Made by a program: the position numbers and the translations under genes
The notes under the pieces: model-generated
What the model was told of the DNA's origin: nothing
The model's input: the letters and a program-made list of their open reading frames with translations, nothing else
The model's database searches: none
Assembly (NCBI RefSeq): GCF_014696135.1
Contig: NZ_JACJPP010000012.1
Coordinates: forward strand, 62,001-126,000
Direction: 5' to 3'
DNA from: Nodosilinea sp. FACHB-141
GTDB taxonomy: Bacteria > Cyanobacteriota > Cyanobacteriia > Phormidesmidales > Phormidesmidaceae
DNA: 64,000 nt
In this document: positions 1-9,146 of the stretch, piece by piece
How positions within the stretch are numbered: position 1 is the first letter of the stretch
Layout: each line of letters starts with the position of its first letter

Positions 1-1111
1 AGAAGGCCCAGGCTCCTGGCGCTCCTTTGAGATCGTAAGCCGTCGCTACCGCCACCTGCATACCCAAGCGCATGAAGATCAAGACCATGTTCACGACGAG
101 CAAGATCTGTAGCGCCAAAGACCACGATACGGGTGCAAAGTGCTGAAGTATCCACAGCCCAGGTACGAGCACCCAGGGCAACCCCTGCACCAGGGCAAGA
201 AACATCCAATCCCACCAGACCTGAGCGGCTGGAGCTGCATCCTTGAGGTCGAGGGAGCGGCCCCACTCGCGCCAGGTTTCGGTCATGCCTTCGTACATGC
301 GCACTTTCAGCAGTCGAGTGCCATCCCAAAAGCCCACTTTGGCACCCTGGGCGGCAGCGTGGCGAGCTAAGGTCACATCGTCGCAAAAAGAGGTAGAGGC
401 GGACTGGTAGCCATTGAGTTTTTCGAGCAGCGATCGCCGCACCATAAAGCACTGGCCGTTAGCCATGACCCGCTGAGACGAGCCACTGGGGCTGCCCGCT
501 GGGCCAAATCGATACACCAGTGTCATTAGCAAAGCGGGCTGCAGCCAGAATTCGCCAGGGTGCTTCAGAATAAACCGGGGCGCGAGGGAGACTAGGTCAT
601 AGCCCTCGCTGTGCATCGCTCTAGCTAAAGCTGCCACTAGGCCGGGCTGAGGCTGGGTATCGGCGTCAATGCCCAACACCCAGGTGCTAGCGGTTGAGGT
701 CTGGCGAAAGCCGTAGTCCAAGGCCCAGGGACGCCCAACCCAACCCTGGGGCAAAGGGTCATCCTCTAGCAGCCGCAACCGTGGGTCGTGGGCCTGGTAA
801 GCCCTGACCACTGACTGGGTGTCGTCGGTTGATCGGCTGTCGACGACTAAAATTTCCCGCACTTCGTAGCCCTGACGGATCAGACCCTCTAGGCAGGGAC
901 GTATCCGATCCGCTTCGTTGAGCGTGGGCACCACCACCGAAACTGTGCCTAGCAGATCGAGGTCGGGGGTCGCTGGGGCTAGAGGTGGTCTGCGAAAGGG
1001 ACCCTGCATCAACCGTGACAGCAGTATCGCCGCCATCGGCAACTGCACCAACAGCAGCACGACCGCTACAAAACTTGGCCAGAGAAATAGGGCGGCCGCA
1101 TTAGTGGGCAA
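1..1111 (-). CDS. cruG: Family 2 glycosyltransferase, CruG type (3' end outside window)
   Basis: Probable 2'-O-glycosyltransferase that attaches a sugar to the 2'-hydroxyl of myxol-type carotenoids at the membrane. About 370 residues are visible; the C-terminus lies beyond the left edge. Read on the minus strand it has an N-terminal membrane segment, then the GT2 start VVVPTLNEADRI, the VDSRSTDDT strand, and a GIDADTQ segment supplying the DXD-type metal/UDP-sugar site, followed by hydrophobic C-terminal helices. The start is taken as TTG at 1111-1109: a stop lies just upstream and GAGGTG sits five bases before it, whereas the nearby ATG at 1133 hits a stop after ten codons. It lies downstream of cruF on the same strand, the order expected for cruF-cruG in cyanobacteria. 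The family assignment is firm; the CruG role rests largely on the neighbour. Confidence 0.82.
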   Translation of the reverse strand, partial: MPTNAAALFLWPSFVAVVLLLVQLPMAAILLSRLMQGPFRRPPLAPATPDLDLLGTVSVVVPTLNEADRIRPCLEGLIRQGYEVREILVVDSRSTDDTQSVVRAYQAHDPRLRLLEDDPLPQGWVGRPWALDYGFRQTSTASTWVLGIDADTQPQPGLVAALARAMHSEGYDLVSLAPRFILKHPGEFWLQPALLMTLVYRFGPAGSPSGSSQRVMANGQCFMVRRSLLEKLNGYQSASTSFCDDVTLARHAAAQGAKVGFWDGTRLLKVRMYEGMTETWREWGRSLDLKDAAPAAQVWWDWMFLALVQGLPWVLVPGLWILQHFAPVSWSLALQILLVVNMVLIFMRLGMQVAVATAYDLKGAPGAWAF

Positions 1112-1188
1112 GGGAACACCTCAAAACGGACATTACAACTATTGAATCTACTGACTGTAAGCTCACGAGCTCAATTTCAGAATATTTA

Positions 1189-1216
1189 GCCTCGGATAGT
1201 ATCTACCATCCGAGGC
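1189..1216 (-). other. Hairpin between cruF and cruG
   Basis: Perfect 9-bp inverted repeat GCCTCGGAT / ATCCGAGGC (1189-1197 and 1208-1216) around a 10-base loop, in the 150-bp gap between cruF and cruG. No clear U-run follows on either strand, so it may be a processing or attenuation stem rather than an intrinsic terminator. Confidence 0.4.
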
Positions 1217-1261
1217 CTAGAAGTTAATCCCGAAATTGGGCAGAAATGAGAGCTGTGTTAT

Positions 1262-2182
1262 TTAAGAACCCTTAGTCGCGGCTACCGGAGCCTCAATGAC
1301 CTGGGTAGGTTCGACTAATACACCTGACAGATCTTCTTGGGCGGTGGCACGCCAGCAGAGCACCGCAGGCAGGGCTCCGGTCAAAATTCCCAAAGCGATG
1401 GGGACGTAGAAGCCAGCCGCCAGGCTCATCACCAGGGCAAATCCGAAGTTAGCCAGGTATACGACGAGGGGTAGGGTGAGTTGCCCCTGGTCTAACTCAG
1501 GGGAAAACTTGAAGGTTTTCCATAAGCTTAGGGCTACACCCATAAATACGACCCCGGTGCCAAGCCAGCCTGCAAAATTCTGGTAGGGCATACCAAAAAA
1601 CGCGCCCGGCTCATGCCAGTACCAGAAGGGTAAAGCGGTCTGGCTCATGGCTGGATCGAGCACAAAATCCCAAGAGGTGAGGAGTATAGACCCTAGAAAT
1701 ACGGCAGCTAGCGATCGCGCCCAGTTATAGCGGCCGGCACCTCCCCCAGCAGCCAAACCGCTGCGAGCCAGCAAAAACGATGCCAGTCCCAGATAAAACC
1801 ACGATAGCGGAATGGTAAAAGGCACGAGACCAGCTACTTTGTAGCCCAACCCGTTGAGATAGGTGTAGTTGCCGAAGGGAAAACCAGTACGGGTGCCCAG
1901 CAGCTCACTCGTGAGCGAAACGCCGACTGCTGCGATCGCAAACGTAATCAAGCTACCCAGTCCTAGGGTGCGATAGGCATATAGAGCCACTGCCACGGTT
2001 CCCAGCAAAATGTAGCCAACGCCGCCCCCGGCCATGCTCCACTGGAAGAGGGTGGGCCCTGCTGGTAAGTATTCCACGATGCCAGGGTGAGGCACCACCC
2101 ACAGCAGCCCGGCCAGGCCAAAGGCCATGGAGACAACGTGACCGTATAGGCAAAACCGTTCGATGGCTAAAAGATTTCTCAT
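1262..2182 (-). CDS. cruF: Carotenoid biosynthesis protein CruF (gamma-carotene 1'-hydroxylase)
   Basis: 306-residue polytopic membrane protein of the CruF/DUF422 carotenoid hydratase family, which adds water across the C-1',2' bond of gamma-carotene-type ends in myxoxanthophyll synthesis. Around seven hydrophobic segments are visible, with family-like motifs TRTGFPFGNYTYL (residues ~97-109), TSWDFVLDPAMSQ (~168-180) and WYWHEPGAFFGMPYQNF (~187-203), rich in conserved Asp, His and Trp. The ATG at 2182 begins a sequence typical of the family. The next gene on the strand is the glycosyltransferase that acts after CruF, and the pair supports both calls. The 280 bases upstream contain a short GTATAA/TTATAC inverted repeat (2342-2359) that could belong to its promoter region. 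Confidence 0.88.
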   Translation of the reverse strand: MRNLLAIERFCLYGHVVSMAFGLAGLLWVVPHPGIVEYLPAGPTLFQWSMAGGGVGYILLGTVAVALYAYRTLGLGSLITFAIAAVGVSLTSELLGTRTGFPFGNYTYLNGLGYKVAGLVPFTIPLSWFYLGLASFLLARSGLAAGGGAGRYNWARSLAAVFLGSILLTSWDFVLDPAMSQTALPFWYWHEPGAFFGMPYQNFAGWLGTGVVFMGVALSLWKTFKFSPELDQGQLTLPLVVYLANFGFALVMSLAAGFYVPIALGILTGALPAVLCWRATAQEDLSGVLVEPTQVIEAPVAATKGS

Positions 2183-2464
2183 GGTAATTCCTAGATACCG
2201 CTGGTCGGGCTGTGTAGCTCGACCTCTAACTGTTCTTCATAAATGAGGGCTGAGCAACAGCCATAGTTGCAATCGTCGCTTAAATCATAAGTTTTGTAAA
2301 TGGTGAGTTTTGCAGCCTCTCCAACGCTGAATCCTTATTCTGTATAAAAGAAGTTATACCTGGCCAGAAGCTAGCTGACACGGCTCTCGCTTCGCCAAGG
2401 GGCGGTGTGGAAATCCGGAAAATCGGCTAGGATGACGGCATACAGGTCAGATCTCTGAGATCCC

Positions 2465-3691
2465 ATGGCACCTATGACGACCCCTGGCCATACCTTAACA
2501 GTAAGGCCGCTGCAATATCGCGATTTAGACGACCTAAAGCAGTGGCAGCCAGAGGATCTGGAAGCTGGCGGTGACCTTGACGCTGCCGAGGCCATTGTGA
2601 CATGGCTAGATCATCAGCGCCGCTGGTATGGTCCCCTTAAAGTTTTAAGCTGGCTGCCCCGCTCTGTGCAGCGGCAAAGTCAGACCACCTTCGTAGCCGA
2701 GCGCCAAAAAAGTTTGGTGGGGTTCATTCACGTGTCGCCGTTCAATCAAACTCGCAGCACTTGGCGAGTCGAGCAGGTGGTCATCAACCGCCGCGCTTTA
2801 GCCGATACGGCAACCTCTGGGTATGTGGCGGCCTCGGGCTATATGGATGTTGGTTCAAGACTGCTGCGTCACTGCTTTGAGGTACTTTGGGAAGCCAGAA
2901 CCTGGATGCTCGAAGTGGATGTCAACCACACCTCGGCTCTAGCGCTCTATCGCTTCAATGGGTTTCAGCCTCTAGCTCAGATGACCTATTGGGAAATGGC
3001 GGCTGAGCAGATCGAAGCCCTGGCCCAGCGTGAGCCTGATTTGCCGAATCTGCTGCCAATCAGCAACGCTGATTCTCAGCTTTTGTATCAGCTAGACACA
3101 GCTTCCATGCCACCGCTGGTCCGTCAGGTGTTTGATCACCAAATCCAAGATTTTAAGACCGGGCTGTTGGGCAGCGTTACCGCCACTGCTGATCGCCTGG
3201 TCAACCAGGTAGAAACCGTCAGCGCCTATGTGTTTGAGCAACAGCGCAAAGCGGCGATCGGCCAATTTAAGCTCGCTATTTCCCGCGATGGGCAGCAGCC
3301 CCACGAGGCAGGGTTAACAGTGCACCCGGCCTACACCTGGCTCTACCCCGAGCTGATGACGCAGATGGCTAAAATTCTGCAGCCCTTCCCGGCTCAGTCC
3401 CTACGACTGACCTCCCTCGACTATCAACCCGAGCGAGAGGAGTGCTTTACTCAAATTCAAGCGACTCCTGAGTCCCACGCGCTGCTGATGTCGCGATCGG
3501 TATGGCATAAAGTGCGCGAAGCTCGCCACCTTTCCCTAGAGGGGCTCCAGCTATCAGACGTGTTGACGGGACTACAGCCTGCAGGCAAGCCGGTGCCTGG
3601 ACGCATGACCTGGTCGGTAGAGCGTTGGCAGGCTGTGCTAGGACAAAAACCAGATGCCGATGTTGATGCGCCTTCAGAAGGCGATCGCTGA
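2465..3691 (+). CDS. GNAT-family N-acetyltransferase, long cyanobacterial type
   Basis: 408 residues. The N-terminal ~180 residues read as a GNAT domain (start TVRPLQYRDLDDLKQW, acetyl-CoA-fold segment GYMDVGSRLLRHCFE, and ALALYRFNGFQPL as the final strand). The C-terminal ~220 residues form a second, diverged acetyltransferase-like half (HEAGLTVHPAYTW, then LTSLDYQPEREECF). Substrate unknown. It is followed after 14 bases by ruvX, an order common in cyanobacteria, so co-transcription is likely. ATG 2465 sits inside a short inverted repeat (GATCTC-T-GAGATC at 2450-2462) that could cover its ribosome site; ATG 2474 is an alternative start. Confidence 0.75.
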   Translation: MAPMTTPGHTLTVRPLQYRDLDDLKQWQPEDLEAGGDLDAAEAIVTWLDHQRRWYGPLKVLSWLPRSVQRQSQTTFVAERQKSLVGFIHVSPFNQTRSTWRVEQVVINRRALADTATSGYVAASGYMDVGSRLLRHCFEVLWEARTWMLEVDVNHTSALALYRFNGFQPLAQMTYWEMAAEQIEALAQREPDLPNLLPISNADSQLLYQLDTASMPPLVRQVFDHQIQDFKTGLLGSVTATADRLVNQVETVSAYVFEQQRKAAIGQFKLAISRDGQQPHEAGLTVHPAYTWLYPELMTQMAKILQPFPAQSLRLTSLDYQPEREECFTQIQATPESHALLMSRSVWHKVREARHLSLEGLQLSDVLTGLQPAGKPVPGRMTWSVERWQAVLGQKPDADVDAPSEGDR

Positions 3692-3705
3692 GGTTCCGCA
3701 AGGCT

Positions 3706-4131
3706 ATGGCGCTGGTTTCAGCCTTGGGGTTAGATATTGGTCGGCGGCGGATTGGGGTTGCGGGTTGCGATGGCACGGGTCTGATTGCCACTGGGCTGAC
3801 GACGCTACAGCGGCGATCGTTTCAAGACCTGGTGGCCGATCTGCAGCACTTCGTCACAGCTCGACAGGCCCAGGTGTTGGTGGTGGGGTTGCCCCTAACT
3901 ATGGACGGGGAAGAAGGCTTTCAGGCTCGTCAAGTGCGCAAGGTGGCCGAGGGCCTCAGTCAGGCCCTGGCGCTGCCCGTGGTCTATGTCGATGAGCGGC
4001 TGAGTTCTGTGGAGGCCGAACATTTAATGCGTGCCGCGGGTCATTCGATAGTCCAGGAGAAAGCCCTGATTGACCGTAAAGCGGCGGCCATCATCCTGCA
4101 GCGCTGGCTAGATGAACGGCGCTCATCGTAA
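3706..4131 (+). CDS. ruvX: Holliday junction resolvase-like protein RuvX/YqgF
   Basis: 141-residue YqgF-family RNase H-fold nuclease, implicated in Holliday-junction resolution and 16S rRNA 5'-end maturation. Visible motifs are the first acidic strand GLDIGRRRIGVA (residues ~8-19), VVGLPLTMDGEEG, the second acidic strand VYVDERLSSVEA, and the C-terminal DRKAAAIILQ with its Asp. Length is normal for the family. It follows the GNAT gene closely and precedes a DUF3727 gene and mltG; the ruvX-DUF3727-mltG-yqeG arrangement recurs in cyanobacteria. No strong Shine-Dalgarno sequence is seen, consistent with translational linkage to the upstream gene. Confidence 0.92.
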   Translation: MALVSALGLDIGRRRIGVAGCDGTGLIATGLTTLQRRSFQDLVADLQHFVTARQAQVLVVGLPLTMDGEEGFQARQVRKVAEGLSQALALPVVYVDERLSSVEAEHLMRAAGHSIVQEKALIDRKAAAIILQRWLDERRSS

Positions 4132-4234
4132 TCAGACGTAACCGAATGGGATATTCTGATAACACCGTTCAGTATTCATACTGGGCTGCGGTGTTGACCC
4201 ACTGTGCCCGGTTACCGAGAGAAGAGTAGCCTCC

Positions 4235-4798
4235 ATGGCGGATAACACACAACCCATTGACGAGTCAGCCGTAGTGCTCACCGATGACGCCGGGCGGTTT
4301 TTGCCCTGTCAGGTAGAGCAGAGCTTTCAGCTCAACGATCGCGAATACCTGCTTTTGCTGCCCATTGATGCCCCCATCGAAATTTTTGTTTGGCAGCAAG
4401 ACGACAATGACGACGACGTCTTGATGGATGTGGAAGAAGAGGAGATCGATCAAGTCTTTCTTACCGCTAAGGCCGTGCTAGCTGAGCAAAATTTGACCCT
4501 CCAGCGTACCGCCATTACTCTGACGGCTTCGGGAGAGATTCCCGAGGCTGAGGAAGATAACTGCCTTACCCTGGAACTAGATGACCTCGATGACGCGGGT
4601 AACCCCGTCACTGAAGAATTTCAGATTTTGGCAACCTGCTTCTACGATGACGAAGAATATACTCTGTGCACTCCCCTCGACCCGCTGCTGATCTTTGCTC
4701 ACCGCACTAGCGATGGTTCTCTAGAAGTGGTGACCCCGGAAGAATTTCAAACCATTCGCGGCGGGCTAGAGGAAAAACTGTTTGATCTATTAGAGTAG
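4235..4798 (+). CDS. DUF3727 domain-containing protein
   Basis: 187-residue, very acidic, soluble protein. It contains two related halves, each resembling a DUF1292/DUF3727 beta unit: VLTDDAGRFLPCQVEQSF near residue 14 and a later DDLDDAGNPVTEEFQILATCF around residues 115-135. Runs of Asp and Glu (residues ~55-75) dominate the linker. There are no transmembrane segments or known catalytic motifs. DUF3727 proteins are widespread in cyanobacteria and chloroplasts and have no settled function. It lies 35 bp before mltG on the same strand. Confidence 0.8.
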   Translation: MADNTQPIDESAVVLTDDAGRFLPCQVEQSFQLNDREYLLLLPIDAPIEIFVWQQDDNDDDVLMDVEEEEIDQVFLTAKAVLAEQNLTLQRTAITLTASGEIPEAEEDNCLTLELDDLDDAGNPVTEEFQILATCFYDDEEYTLCTPLDPLLIFAHRTSDGSLEVVTPEEFQTIRGGLEEKLFDLLE

Positions 4799-4833
4799 GG
4801 ACGTCGGTAACGGCGATTATCGATAGTGCAATC

Positions 4834-5895
4834 ATGGCTAAAGGTTCACGCTGGGTTCGGTTGAGTTTTTTGGGATTATTGGTGCCTCTGGCTGCGGGGG
4901 TAGCGGCCTGGCAGGGTTGGGCCTGGTGGAGCTGGGCCAATCAACCGGTCAGCGAAACTCCTGCCGAAACTGCGCCTCAAACGGTGCAAATTCAAATTCC
5001 GCCGGGCACTCCAGGCCAGCAAATTGGCCAAGATCTGGAGGCGGCCGGTCTGATTCGTTCAGCCCTGGCTTGGAAGCTGTGGTCGCGTTGGCAAACTTGG
5101 CAAAATGCCGAGGGTGGGTTTCAGGCGGGCACCTATGCTTTGAACCCTGCTGATTCGATGACCGCGATCGCCGACGTGATTCGCAGTGGTCAGGTGGTGC
5201 AAACCTCGTTCACGGTGCCTGAGGGTTGGAACCGTCGCCAAATGGCAACTTATTTTCAGGAAGAGGGGTTTTTCTCTGCCGATGCCTTTCTATCGGCTAC
5301 TGAGCGAGTGTCAAAGGATGCGTACCCTTGGCTGCCGGATGGTATTCCCCACGTGGAAGGCTTTTTATTCCCCGATACCTATCAGCTTCCGGCTGAGGGG
5401 GTGACGCCGGAGGCGGTGGTCAATGCAATGCTGAGCCGTTTTGAGACAGTAGCGCTACCAGTGTACCAACAGGCAACGACCGACCTAACGTTGTTGCAGT
5501 GGGCTACCCTAGCCAGCATCGTCGAGAAAGAAGCCGTAATTGCCGATGAGCGCGGCACCATTGCCGGAGTTTTTACCAACCGGCTCAAGCAGAACATGCC
5601 TCTAGGGGCCGATCCTACAGTTGAATACGGGTTGGGCATTGTGCAGACACCGGAGCAGCCCCTCACATGGACTCAGGTGGGCACTCCTTCGCCCTACAAT
5701 ACCTACATCAACCCAGGGTTACCCCCAACTCCGATCGCTAGCGCGGGTAAGGCCAGTTTAGAAGCGGCCCTAGCCCCCGAGGCTACCGATTATCTATTTT
5801 TTGTGGCTCGCTATGACGGAACTCACGTGTTTAGCCGCACGTTAGCAGAGCACGAAGCCGCCCGCGACGCGATTCGCGCCACTATTGATAACTAG
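4834..5895 (+). CDS. mltG: Endolytic murein transglycosylase MltG
   Basis: 353-residue YceG-family lytic transglycosylase that cleaves nascent glycan strands and terminates peptidoglycan chain elongation. One N-terminal membrane anchor (residues ~9-33) is followed by a LysM-like region (VQIQIPPGTPGQQIG) and the YceG catalytic domain, with the hallmark segment ASIVEKEAV carrying the catalytic Glu, then PLGADPTVEYGLG and SPYNTYINPGLPPTPIASAG. The catalytic domain faces the periplasm. The ATG at 4834 gives a normal cytosolic N-terminus with positive charge before the anchor. The gene sits between DUF3727 and yqeG. Confidence 0.95.
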   Translation: MAKGSRWVRLSFLGLLVPLAAGVAAWQGWAWWSWANQPVSETPAETAPQTVQIQIPPGTPGQQIGQDLEAAGLIRSALAWKLWSRWQTWQNAEGGFQAGTYALNPADSMTAIADVIRSGQVVQTSFTVPEGWNRRQMATYFQEEGFFSADAFLSATERVSKDAYPWLPDGIPHVEGFLFPDTYQLPAEGVTPEAVVNAMLSRFETVALPVYQQATTDLTLLQWATLASIVEKEAVIADERGTIAGVFTNRLKQNMPLGADPTVEYGLGIVQTPEQPLTWTQVGTPSPYNTYINPGLPPTPIASAGKASLEAALAPEATDYLFFVARYDGTHVFSRTLAEHEAARDAIRATIDN

Positions 5896-6028
5896 CCCCC
5901 ATAGATGGGCTCTAACATCTTTGACCGATCGCCGTGGTTCAACCGCTGTGGATAGGTTGCTGCTGTCCTTTTAAGCAGCTTTAGGCCGTCGATCTAGACT
6001 ATGCTACGTTTGGGGCTATGGTTTTTTT

Positions 6029-6538
6029 ATGTCGTTTTCTCGCCTGCTGCAACCCGATCTAGTGCTGGACGGCAACGTCTTGGCAATTTCGCCTGAGCTG
6101 CTGGCTCAGCACAACCTGAAGGGGCTAATTCTGGATGTGGACGATACCCTAGTGCCTCTGCGTCAGGCTGAAACCAACCCTGACCTAGCCCACTGGATGC
6201 ATCAGATGAAGGCGATCGCGACGGTGTGGCTCGTGAGCAATAACGTCAACGCTCACCGCATCAGTCGGATTGCCTCGTTGTTTGATGTGCCTTACCTGAC
6301 CAGTGCTGGCAAGCCCTCAGGACGCAAGCTAAAGCTGGCTTTGGCGGCTATGGATCTTCCGGTAGATCAGGTGGCGATGGTAGGCGATCGCTTATTTACC
6401 GATGTTTTAGCTGGCAACCGAGTGGGGTTGTTTACTATTCTGGTCAACCCTATGCCGGGGCTCAACCAGGTAGCGCGCACTTCGCCCCTACGGACGATTG
6501 AGGTGATAATCTCCCAATATTTTGGAGTCACGTTTTAA
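6029..6538 (+). CDS. YqeG-family HAD IIIA-type phosphatase
   Basis: 169-residue HAD-superfamily protein of the YqeG subgroup, related to mitochondrial PGP phosphatase Gep4. The HAD motifs are visible: GLILDVDDTLVPL (nucleophile and acid/base Asp), TVWLVSNN (motif II), and SGRKLKLAL with VAMVGDRLFTDVLAGNRVG (motifs III and IV). A phosphatidylglycerophosphate phosphatase role is possible by analogy with Gep4 and would suit a phosphatidylglycerol-rich thylakoid membrane, but the substrate cannot be read from the sequence. It lies 133 bp after mltG and is followed by an intrinsic terminator about 190 bp downstream. Confidence 0.88.
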   Translation: MSFSRLLQPDLVLDGNVLAISPELLAQHNLKGLILDVDDTLVPLRQAETNPDLAHWMHQMKAIATVWLVSNNVNAHRISRIASLFDVPYLTSAGKPSGRKLKLALAAMDLPVDQVAMVGDRLFTDVLAGNRVGLFTILVNPMPGLNQVARTSPLRTIEVIISQYFGVTF

Positions 6539-6730
6539 GATTAGCGGCTCAAGTATTGACTTAACACAGCCAGGAAAAGTTTACACAGCGCAATCTTTGA
6601 TGCGAGAAACTTCGTAGGGCTAAATATAAAGAAAACATTAGAGTTAAGTTGAAACCTTAGGACCGCTGCGATAGTAGTAATACATAAACAGGGGCCAGTT
6701 TATATAGGCTCTTAAATTTAATAAGCCATT
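6539..6730. other. AT-rich spacer between yqeG and the terminator
   Basis: About 190 bases without a credible reading frame. It contains a TTGACT hexamer (6556-6561) and several AT-rich boxes such as TATATA near 6710. A short transcript ending at the terminator at 6731 is conceivable, but no RNA family was recognised. Confidence 0.3.
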
Positions 6731-6769
6731 TTTGGGTGTCGACTTTCGGGTTGGCACCCAAAGTTTTTT
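6731..6769 (+). terminator. Intrinsic terminator between yqeG and proB
   Basis: Stem TTTGGGTGTC (6731-6740) pairs with GGCACCCAAA (6753-6762), including one G-U pair, with a 12-base loop; it is followed by G and six T residues (6764-6769). This is a classical Rho-independent terminator separating the mltG-yqeG unit from proB. Confidence 0.8.
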
Positions 6770-6876
6770 GGGGACTTCACTGTCCATCTAGACCGCTCTT
6801 TAACCAACGCGACTGTGCTCTACGTCTAGGTCGGTTGTTATACTGCCAGGGCTATCTCTACTGATGCAGCCCGCCC

Positions 6877-8031
6877 GTGAGTTCAGTTCAAACCCTAGTG
6901 GTCAAAATCGGTACTTCCAGCCTGACCGGCACTAGCACCGGTCAGTTTGCCCTCTCCACCCTGGCTGCACTGGTTGAAACCCTCTGCACTCTGCGTCAGC
7001 AGGGGCATCAGGTCGTTTTGGTCTCCTCAGGGGCTGTAGGCATTGGCTGCCGCCGCCTCAACCTAGCTGAGCGTCCCAAAACTTTGGCGATGAAGCAGGC
7101 TGTAGCGGCGGTGGGGCAAGGACGCCTCATGCGCATCTATGACGACCTGTTTTCGGCCCTAAACCAGCCCATTGCCCAGGTACTGCTAACTCGCAGCGAC
7201 CTAGCCCAGCGATCGCGCTATGTCAACAGCTACCGCACCTTTCGTCAGCTGTTGCAGATGGGCGTGATCCCCATCGTCAACGAGAACGACACTGTTGCTG
7301 TGGAAGAACTCAAGTTCGGCGACAATGACACCCTCTCGGCCCTGGTCGCCAGCTTGATTGGTGCTCAGTGGCTGTTTTTACTGACCGATATCGATCGCCT
7401 GTATTCTGCTGATCCCCGCTCTAACCCCGAGGCTCAGCCGATTATTGCTATCGATCGGTTAGCAGACATTCAGGCGCTTAAAGCAGTAGCGGGTGGACAG
7501 GGATCGGCCTGGGGTACGGGCGGTATGCTAACTAAGCTAGAAGCTGCTCAAATCGCTACTACGGCAGGGGTGCGCACCGTCATAACCGATGGTCGTCAGC
7601 CCCAGAATGTGATCAAGGCGATCGCGGGAGAAGCAGTAGGCACTCAATTTGCCCCCTCGCCCCGACCTAGCCGTGCCCGCAAGCGCTGGATTGCTGCTGG
7701 CCTTGCTCCCTCGGGCCGCCTTTACCTAGACCAGGGTGCAACTCTAGCCATTCTGCAGGGGGGAAAGTCGCTCTTGGCCGCCGGTATTACTCGTTTAGAG
7801 GGAGACTTTGAAGCCCAGGATGCTGTCTTGATCTGTGCTGCCAGCGGCGAAGATATCGCCAGAGGCATTATCAACTACAGCGCCCGAGATCTCAGCCAGA
7901 TTCTGGGTCGCCGGTCAGAAGATATTCCCGCCATTCTAGGTTACGCCGGAGCAGATACGGTAATCCATCGCGATAACCTAGTTATTGCTACAGATACTGA
8001 GGCCGATGAGGGCATCGATCTGCAGGACTAG
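6877..8031 (+). CDS. proB: Glutamate 5-kinase
   Basis: 384 residues; catalyses ATP-dependent phosphorylation of glutamate, the first step of proline synthesis, in the cytosol. The amino-acid kinase domain occupies residues ~1-260: [51 protein letters not shown] in short overlapping motifs, [14 protein letters not shown] and [15 protein letters not shown]-terminal PUA domain (residues ~275-365) is present, as in full-length bacterial ProB. The start is GTG at 6877, which gives the conserved N-terminal strand. The other proline gene here is proC near 51 kb, so the pathway genes are dispersed. Confidence 0.95.
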   Translation: MSSVQTLVVKIGTSSLTGTSTGQFALSTLAALVETLCTLRQQGHQVVLVSSGAVGIGCRRLNLAERPKTLAMKQAVAAVGQGRLMRIYDDLFSALNQPIAQVLLTRSDLAQRSRYVNSYRTFRQLLQMGVIPIVNENDTVAVEELKFGDNDTLSALVASLIGAQWLFLLTDIDRLYSADPRSNPEAQPIIAIDRLADIQALKAVAGGQGSAWGTGGMLTKLEAAQIATTAGVRTVITDGRQPQNVIKAIAGEAVGTQFAPSPRPSRARKRWIAAGLAPSGRLYLDQGATLAILQGGKSLLAAGITRLEGDFEAQDAVLICAASGEDIARGIINYSARDLSQILGRRSEDIPAILGYAGADTVIHRDNLVIATDTEADEGIDLQD

Positions 8032-8046
8032 TAACGATTAGTAACC

Positions 8047-8715
8047 TTAAAAGGCACCTTTGCGATCGAGCAGTACTGTGACCGTTTTGAGAATGACTTG
8101 AAGATCGTACCAGGGCGACCAAATGGCCTGATACTGCAAATCTAGGTGCACAATTTCCTCAAAGTCTTTGATGGCTGAGCGACCACTGATTTGCCACTGT
8201 CCTGTGATGCCAGGCTTAACATCGAGTCGCCGCCAATGGTGAGGGCTGTAGCGAGAGACCTCATCTTCGGTGGGAGGGCGAGTGCCAACCAGGCTCATGT
8301 CGCCTTTGAGTACATTCCAAAATTGTGGAAACTCATCTAGGCTCGTCTTTCGCAAAACACGGCCAACTCGGGTGATGCGGGGATCGTTTTCGTTCTTAAA
8401 AATTAGCCCCTGGGCCTGATTTGATACTGTTCTCTTAAGGGCATCAGCATTTTGCACCATGGAGCGAAATTTCCAGATGGTGAAAGGCTTACCTTTGAGA
8501 CCGTAGCGAGTTTGGGCGTAGAAAATAGGGCCAGGGCTATCTAACCTAATGGCCAGAGCAACTGGCAGCGCTACCAAAATCAGTATGGCCAATCCTACCA
8601 GGGCGCCCAAAATATCTATAGAGCGCTTAATTAGGCACCGGGCCGACGGATGAGCAATAGATATAGAAATCTCTGGAGGAGCACTTCCAGAGCTATCTGT
8701 CTGAAGGGATAACAT
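8047..8715 (-). CDS. Bacterial sugar transferase (polyprenyl-phosphate hexose-1-phosphate transferase)
   Basis: 222-residue sugar-transferase family protein (WbaP/CpsE C-terminal type), which loads the first sugar phosphate onto undecaprenyl phosphate for exopolysaccharide or O-antigen synthesis. One hydrophobic re-entrant or membrane segment lies at residues ~33-55 after a short polar N-terminus, followed by the family motifs [44 protein letters not shown] (read as separate short motifs) and [12 protein letters not shown]. It is convergent with proB. Upstream, 154 bp from its start, is a CRP-like palindrome, so cAMP control of polysaccharide initiation is a possibility. The substrate sugar is unknown. 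Confidence 0.9.
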   Translation of the reverse strand: MLSLQTDSSGSAPPEISISIAHPSARCLIKRSIDILGALVGLAILILVALPVALAIRLDSPGPIFYAQTRYGLKGKPFTIWKFRSMVQNADALKRTVSNQAQGLIFKNENDPRITRVGRVLRKTSLDEFPQFWNVLKGDMSLVGTRPPTEDEVSRYSPHHWRRLDVKPGITGQWQISGRSAIKDFEEIVHLDLQYQAIWSPWYDLQVILKTVTVLLDRKGAF

Positions 8716-8858
8716 GGTAGACCCTGTTGACGGAACGCGTGTGCTGAGATGCTTGAAAAATTTATACTAATCTATCCGTAGATACGCTTAAAAAACAAGT
8801 GAGTTTGTGCTTTTTTTTACGTAAATACTGCTTTAACCGAAATTGTACTGGAGCTGAG

Positions 8859-8896
8859 CGGTAATCCGTGTGACCTTTGTCACAGAGCGATTACCG
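8859..8896. promoter_or_regulatory. CRP/SyCRP1-like site nested in a larger palindrome
   Basis: TGTGA-N6-TCACA at 8869-8884 matches the CRP-family half-site pattern exactly. It is nested inside a second inverted repeat, CGGTAATC (8859-8866) and GATTACCG (8889-8896). It lies between the leftward sugar-transferase gene and the rightward HetZ-related gene. Cyanobacterial SyCRP1 is known to bind this pattern; binding here is inferred. Confidence 0.6.
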
Positions 8897-9053
8897 TATA
8901 AGTACATATGGGTTCATGTGCACACTATCAGCCTAGAAAGGGCAAATCTGGCCGCAGAGAACACCCTTCGCACAATCTTACTAGAGCGACAACAGACATA
9001 AATTTTGTGTAAAGCTTTTGACTCAGTGCTAGCTACCGCAGTCCGTGCAGGCT

Positions 9054-9075
9054 AAAAAACACGCTTTAGAGCGTG
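9054..9075 (-). terminator. Intrinsic terminator facing left
   Basis: On the minus strand the stem CACGCT / AGCGTG (arms 9070-9075 and 9060-9065, 4-base loop) is followed by six T residues. It would end leftward transcripts entering from the HetZ-related gene region. No leftward gene is seen immediately upstream of it, so it may stop an antisense RNA or insulate the sugar-transferase promoter. Confidence 0.55.
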
Positions 9076-9146
9076 AGTCTGAAGAGATCAGATACTAAGA
9101 TAAAGCCTACAGCCAGCTTGGGCACACCCGGAAAGGATTTGATTGC

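Noticed and set aside
8032-8046. Terminator between proB and the sugar transferase
   Set aside because: AAAGG-CA-CCTTT is too short and lacks a T-run.
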